Origin: Streptomyces sp. ISL-100
GTDB taxonomy: Bacteria > Actinomycetota > Actinomycetes > Streptomycetales > Streptomycetaceae
DNA length: 64,000 nucleotides
Direction: 5' to 3'
Assembly: GCF_018614615.1 (NCBI RefSeq)
Contig: NZ_JAGGOK010000056.1
Span: forward strand, 62,001-126,000
Positions 62,435 through 64,000 of the stretch are shown here, in pieces. Positions within the stretch are counted from its first letter, which is position 1, and every line of letters begins with the position of its first letter. Both the position numbers and the translations under genes were made by a program. The notes under the pieces were generated by a model. The model worked only from the letters and a program-made list of their open reading frames with translations. It did not search any database and had not been told where the DNA came from.

Positions 62435-62451
62435 TTCACACCCCGTGTGAA
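62435..62451. promoter_or_regulatory. Palindrome upstream of the TPR regulator
   Basis: TTCACA-CCCCG-TGTGAA is a perfect inverted repeat 45 bp before ATG 62497, with TACGAT (62463-62468) downstream as a possible -10. Candidate operator, perhaps for autoregulation. Confidence 0.45.
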
Positions 62452-62496
62452 AGCAGCCCTACTACGATTGGCCGCACCGAGCCACCGGAGAGGCCC

Positions 62497-63837
62497 ATGC
62501 AGCCGAATACTCTGCTCGACGCCCTGCTCGACGAGGCGGGCATCTCCAACGCCGGCCTCGCCGCCCATGTGAACCAGGCGGGCAGCGCGAGAGATCTGGC
62601 GCTGAGATACGAACACACCGCCGTCGCACGGTGGTTGAAGGGCCAGCGTCCTCGCGGCCAGGTGCCCGACCTGATCTGCGAGGTCCTCGCGGCCCGGCTG
62701 CACCGGCCGATAACGCTGGACGACATCGGGTTCGGCATGCCGGGCGAAGAAGCCATGCCGCACGGCTCCCCGCTGACCGGCTTCGTGGAGCGGGCCACCG
62801 CGCTGTGGCGTTCCGACGAGCAGCAGCGGCCCCACATCCTCGGCGCACCGGCGGTGACCGGGACTCCGGCGGTGATGCCCGTATGGGAGTGGGAGAACCC
62901 GCCGGAGGACGCGGACGTCTCGCGCAAGGGACAGACACGCGTCAGCGTCGCCGACATACAGATGCTGCGCGCGGCGAGAGCGCACTACGAGCTGATGTAC
63001 CGCAAGGCCGGCGGCATCGCGACCCGGTCGCGCATCGTGGGCTTCCTCAACGCCGAGACCGCGCCTTTGCTGAGGGGCAGTTACTCCAATGCCATGGGGC
63101 GCCACCTGCACCGTGCCACGGGCGGGCTGGTGGCGGTGGCCGGCATCTGCGCGTACGACTCGGACGCGCAGGGACTCGCTCAGCGGTACTTCCACCAGGC
63201 CCTGCGGCTCGCGAAGGCCAGCGGGGACCGGGGACTTGGCGCGTACATCATCGCGCTGCTCGTCAACCAGTCGCTGTTCATGGCCGAATACCGCCAGGCG
63301 GTGGCCTTCGCGGAGGCGGCGCTGCGCACGGCGGGCAAGCAGATCACGCCGGCGCTGGCCGCCGATCTGCACGCGATGCAGGCCAAGGCGTACGCCCATC
63401 TCGGCGACGGCAAGGGCGCGTTGTCGTGCATCCGGCGTGCGGAGAGCGAGGCCGAGTGCATCAGGCCGGGCAGCGAACCGGACGAGACCGGCTACGTCCA
63501 GCCGGGCCTGGTGAACGTACAGGTGGCCGAGGCGCTGCTGAGCCTGGGTGATCTGCCCGCCGCGCGCGAGCACGCTGACGCGGCGGTCGGTTCTCCCGCG
63601 CACGACAGGGGCCGGGTGCACCGGCTCGCCATGCTCACCCACATCGAGCTGCGCCAGGGCAAGGCCGACCGGGCGGTGGAGATCGCGACGGAGATGGCGC
63701 AGCGGGCCCAGGGGATGGAGTCGCAGCGGCTGCGCGACCGGTTGCGGGCGGTGCGCGAGCACCTGGTGGGAAGCGGGTGCTCCGGCGCCGAAGAGGCGGC
63801 CGAACTGATCGACGGGGCACTGCGCGTTCCGCTGTGA
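62497..63837 (+). CDS. TPR-type transcriptional regulator (NsdA-like)
   Basis: A 446-aa protein. An N-terminal HTH-like region (about 5-75, LLDEAGISNAGLAAHVNQAG and HTAVARWLKGQRPRG) is followed by a long helical region with tetratricopeptide-like repeats (about 190-430). The layout resembles Streptomyces NsdA-type developmental regulators. ATG 62497 is preceded by CGGAGAGG; the frame continues upstream to 62431 across the palindrome. It may regulate itself or the NUDIX gene downstream. Target unknown. Confidence 0.8.
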   Translation: MQPNTLLDALLDEAGISNAGLAAHVNQAGSARDLALRYEHTAVARWLKGQRPRGQVPDLICEVLAARLHRPITLDDIGFGMPGEEAMPHGSPLTGFVERATALWRSDEQQRPHILGAPAVTGTPAVMPVWEWENPPEDADVSRKGQTRVSVADIQMLRAARAHYELMYRKAGGIATRSRIVGFLNAETAPLLRGSYSNAMGRHLHRATGGLVAVAGICAYDSDAQGLAQRYFHQALRLAKASGDRGLGAYIIALLVNQSLFMAEYRQAVAFAEAALRTAGKQITPALAADLHAMQAKAYAHLGDGKGALSCIRRAESEAECIRPGSEPDETGYVQPGLVNVQVAEALLSLGDLPAAREHADAAVGSPAHDRGRVHRLAMLTHIELRQGKADRAVEIATEMAQRAQGMESQRLRDRLRAVREHLVGSGCSGAEEAAELIDGALRVPL

Positions 63838-63888
63838 CCGTGATCCTGCTGCGATGTTGCCATCTACTTGTCGGAAGGTGGCAAAACA

Positions 63889-64000
63889 GTGCAGTGGACG
63901 AACTTAAGCGAACAGACTGTGTACAAGAACCGTTGGTTCCGGATCAACCTCGCGGACGTCGAACTCCCCGACGGCCGGCACCTCGACCACTTCGTCATAC
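63889..64000 (+). CDS. NUDIX hydrolase, N-terminal part, with TTA codon (partial)
   Basis: The first 37 codons are in the window and the gene runs off the end. The protein start (VYKNRWFRINLADVELPDGR, then HLDHFVI) looks like the N-terminus of an ADP-ribose-pyrophosphatase-type NUDIX protein; the Nudix box itself is outside. GGAAGG lies upstream of GTG 63889. Codon 6 is TTA, read only by the bldA tRNA in Streptomyces, so expression may depend on developmental stage. It lies 51 bp after the TPR regulator. Confidence 0.72.
   Translation, partial: MQWTNLSEQTVYKNRWFRINLADVELPDGRHLDHFVI

Overview
The window is high-GC actinobacterial chromosome and almost certainly from a Streptomyces species. 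The evidence is strong G/C bias at third codon positions, many GTG starts, a complete Pup-proteasome locus, the pafBC-tatAC-helY block, GC-rich hairpin terminators, TAGGCT-type -10 boxes lying 6-7 nt before start codons, and only one TTA codon found by eye. From memory, the order (metH; arc-dop-pup-HNH-prcB-prcA; LacI/MFS; pafA; two FKBPs; pafB-pafC; tatA-tatC; helY; glnA4 cluster; infC-rpmI-rplT; rRNA methylase; kinase; pheS-pheT) matches the S. coelicolor core chromosome. No rRNA, tRNA, CRISPR array, insertion sequence or prophage was seen.

Layout. 1-6.3 kb: end of metH, a HAD phosphatase, two tandem lipoprotein solute-binding proteins without permeases, a NarL-type response regulator and a Cas4/AddB-like Fe-S nuclease. 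6.4-9.7 kb: a site-2 protease with CBS domains, TrmI, a small secreted protein and a ferredoxin. 9.9-24 kb: the proteasome region. Arc/Mpa is the unfoldase, Pup the tag, Dop deamidates and removes Pup, PafA ligates it, PrcA/PrcB form the 20S core, and PafB/PafC are WYL regulators of the DNA-damage response. An endonuclease VII-type HNH gene sits between pup and prcB, and a LacI/MFS divergent pair sits between prcA and pafA. Two FKBP isomerases follow pafA. 24-29.3 kb: TatA/TatC, a lipid kinase and the HelY helicase.

29.4-40 kb is more accessory: a P450 broken by one missing G, a TetR regulator, a MerR gene divergent from two membrane proteins across nested palindromes, an iron-box-controlled siderophore-interacting protein, a PolA-type 5'-3' exonuclease, a 3' remnant of a betaine-binding protein gene that keeps its terminator, an XRE-cupin regulator, a BtuF-like protein, a TDT transporter/LysR pair and an Ala/Lys repeat protein. 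40.2-46.9 kb is a glnA4-type gamma-glutamylation cluster for ethanolamine: permease, GntR regulator, glutamine-synthetase-like ligase, aldehyde dehydrogenase, SDR and C26 gamma-glutamyl hydrolase. 47-53.1 kb: a PLP enzyme, a proline-rich membrane protein coupled to a mycosin-like protease, a class A beta-lactamase-fold protein, SseB and DUF1844 proteins.

53.1-61 kb is translation: infC (AUC start, leader with an attenuator-like hairpin), rpmI, rplT, a SpoU methylase, a soluble PAS histidine kinase, and pheS-pheT. The window ends with a membrane PP2C phosphatase, a TPR-type regulator and the 5' end of a NUDIX gene whose sixth codon is TTA, so it is a candidate for bldA control. The best leads for new biology are the nuclease embedded in the Pup operon, the infC leader, the nested MerR operator and the mycosin pair that lacks ESX core genes.
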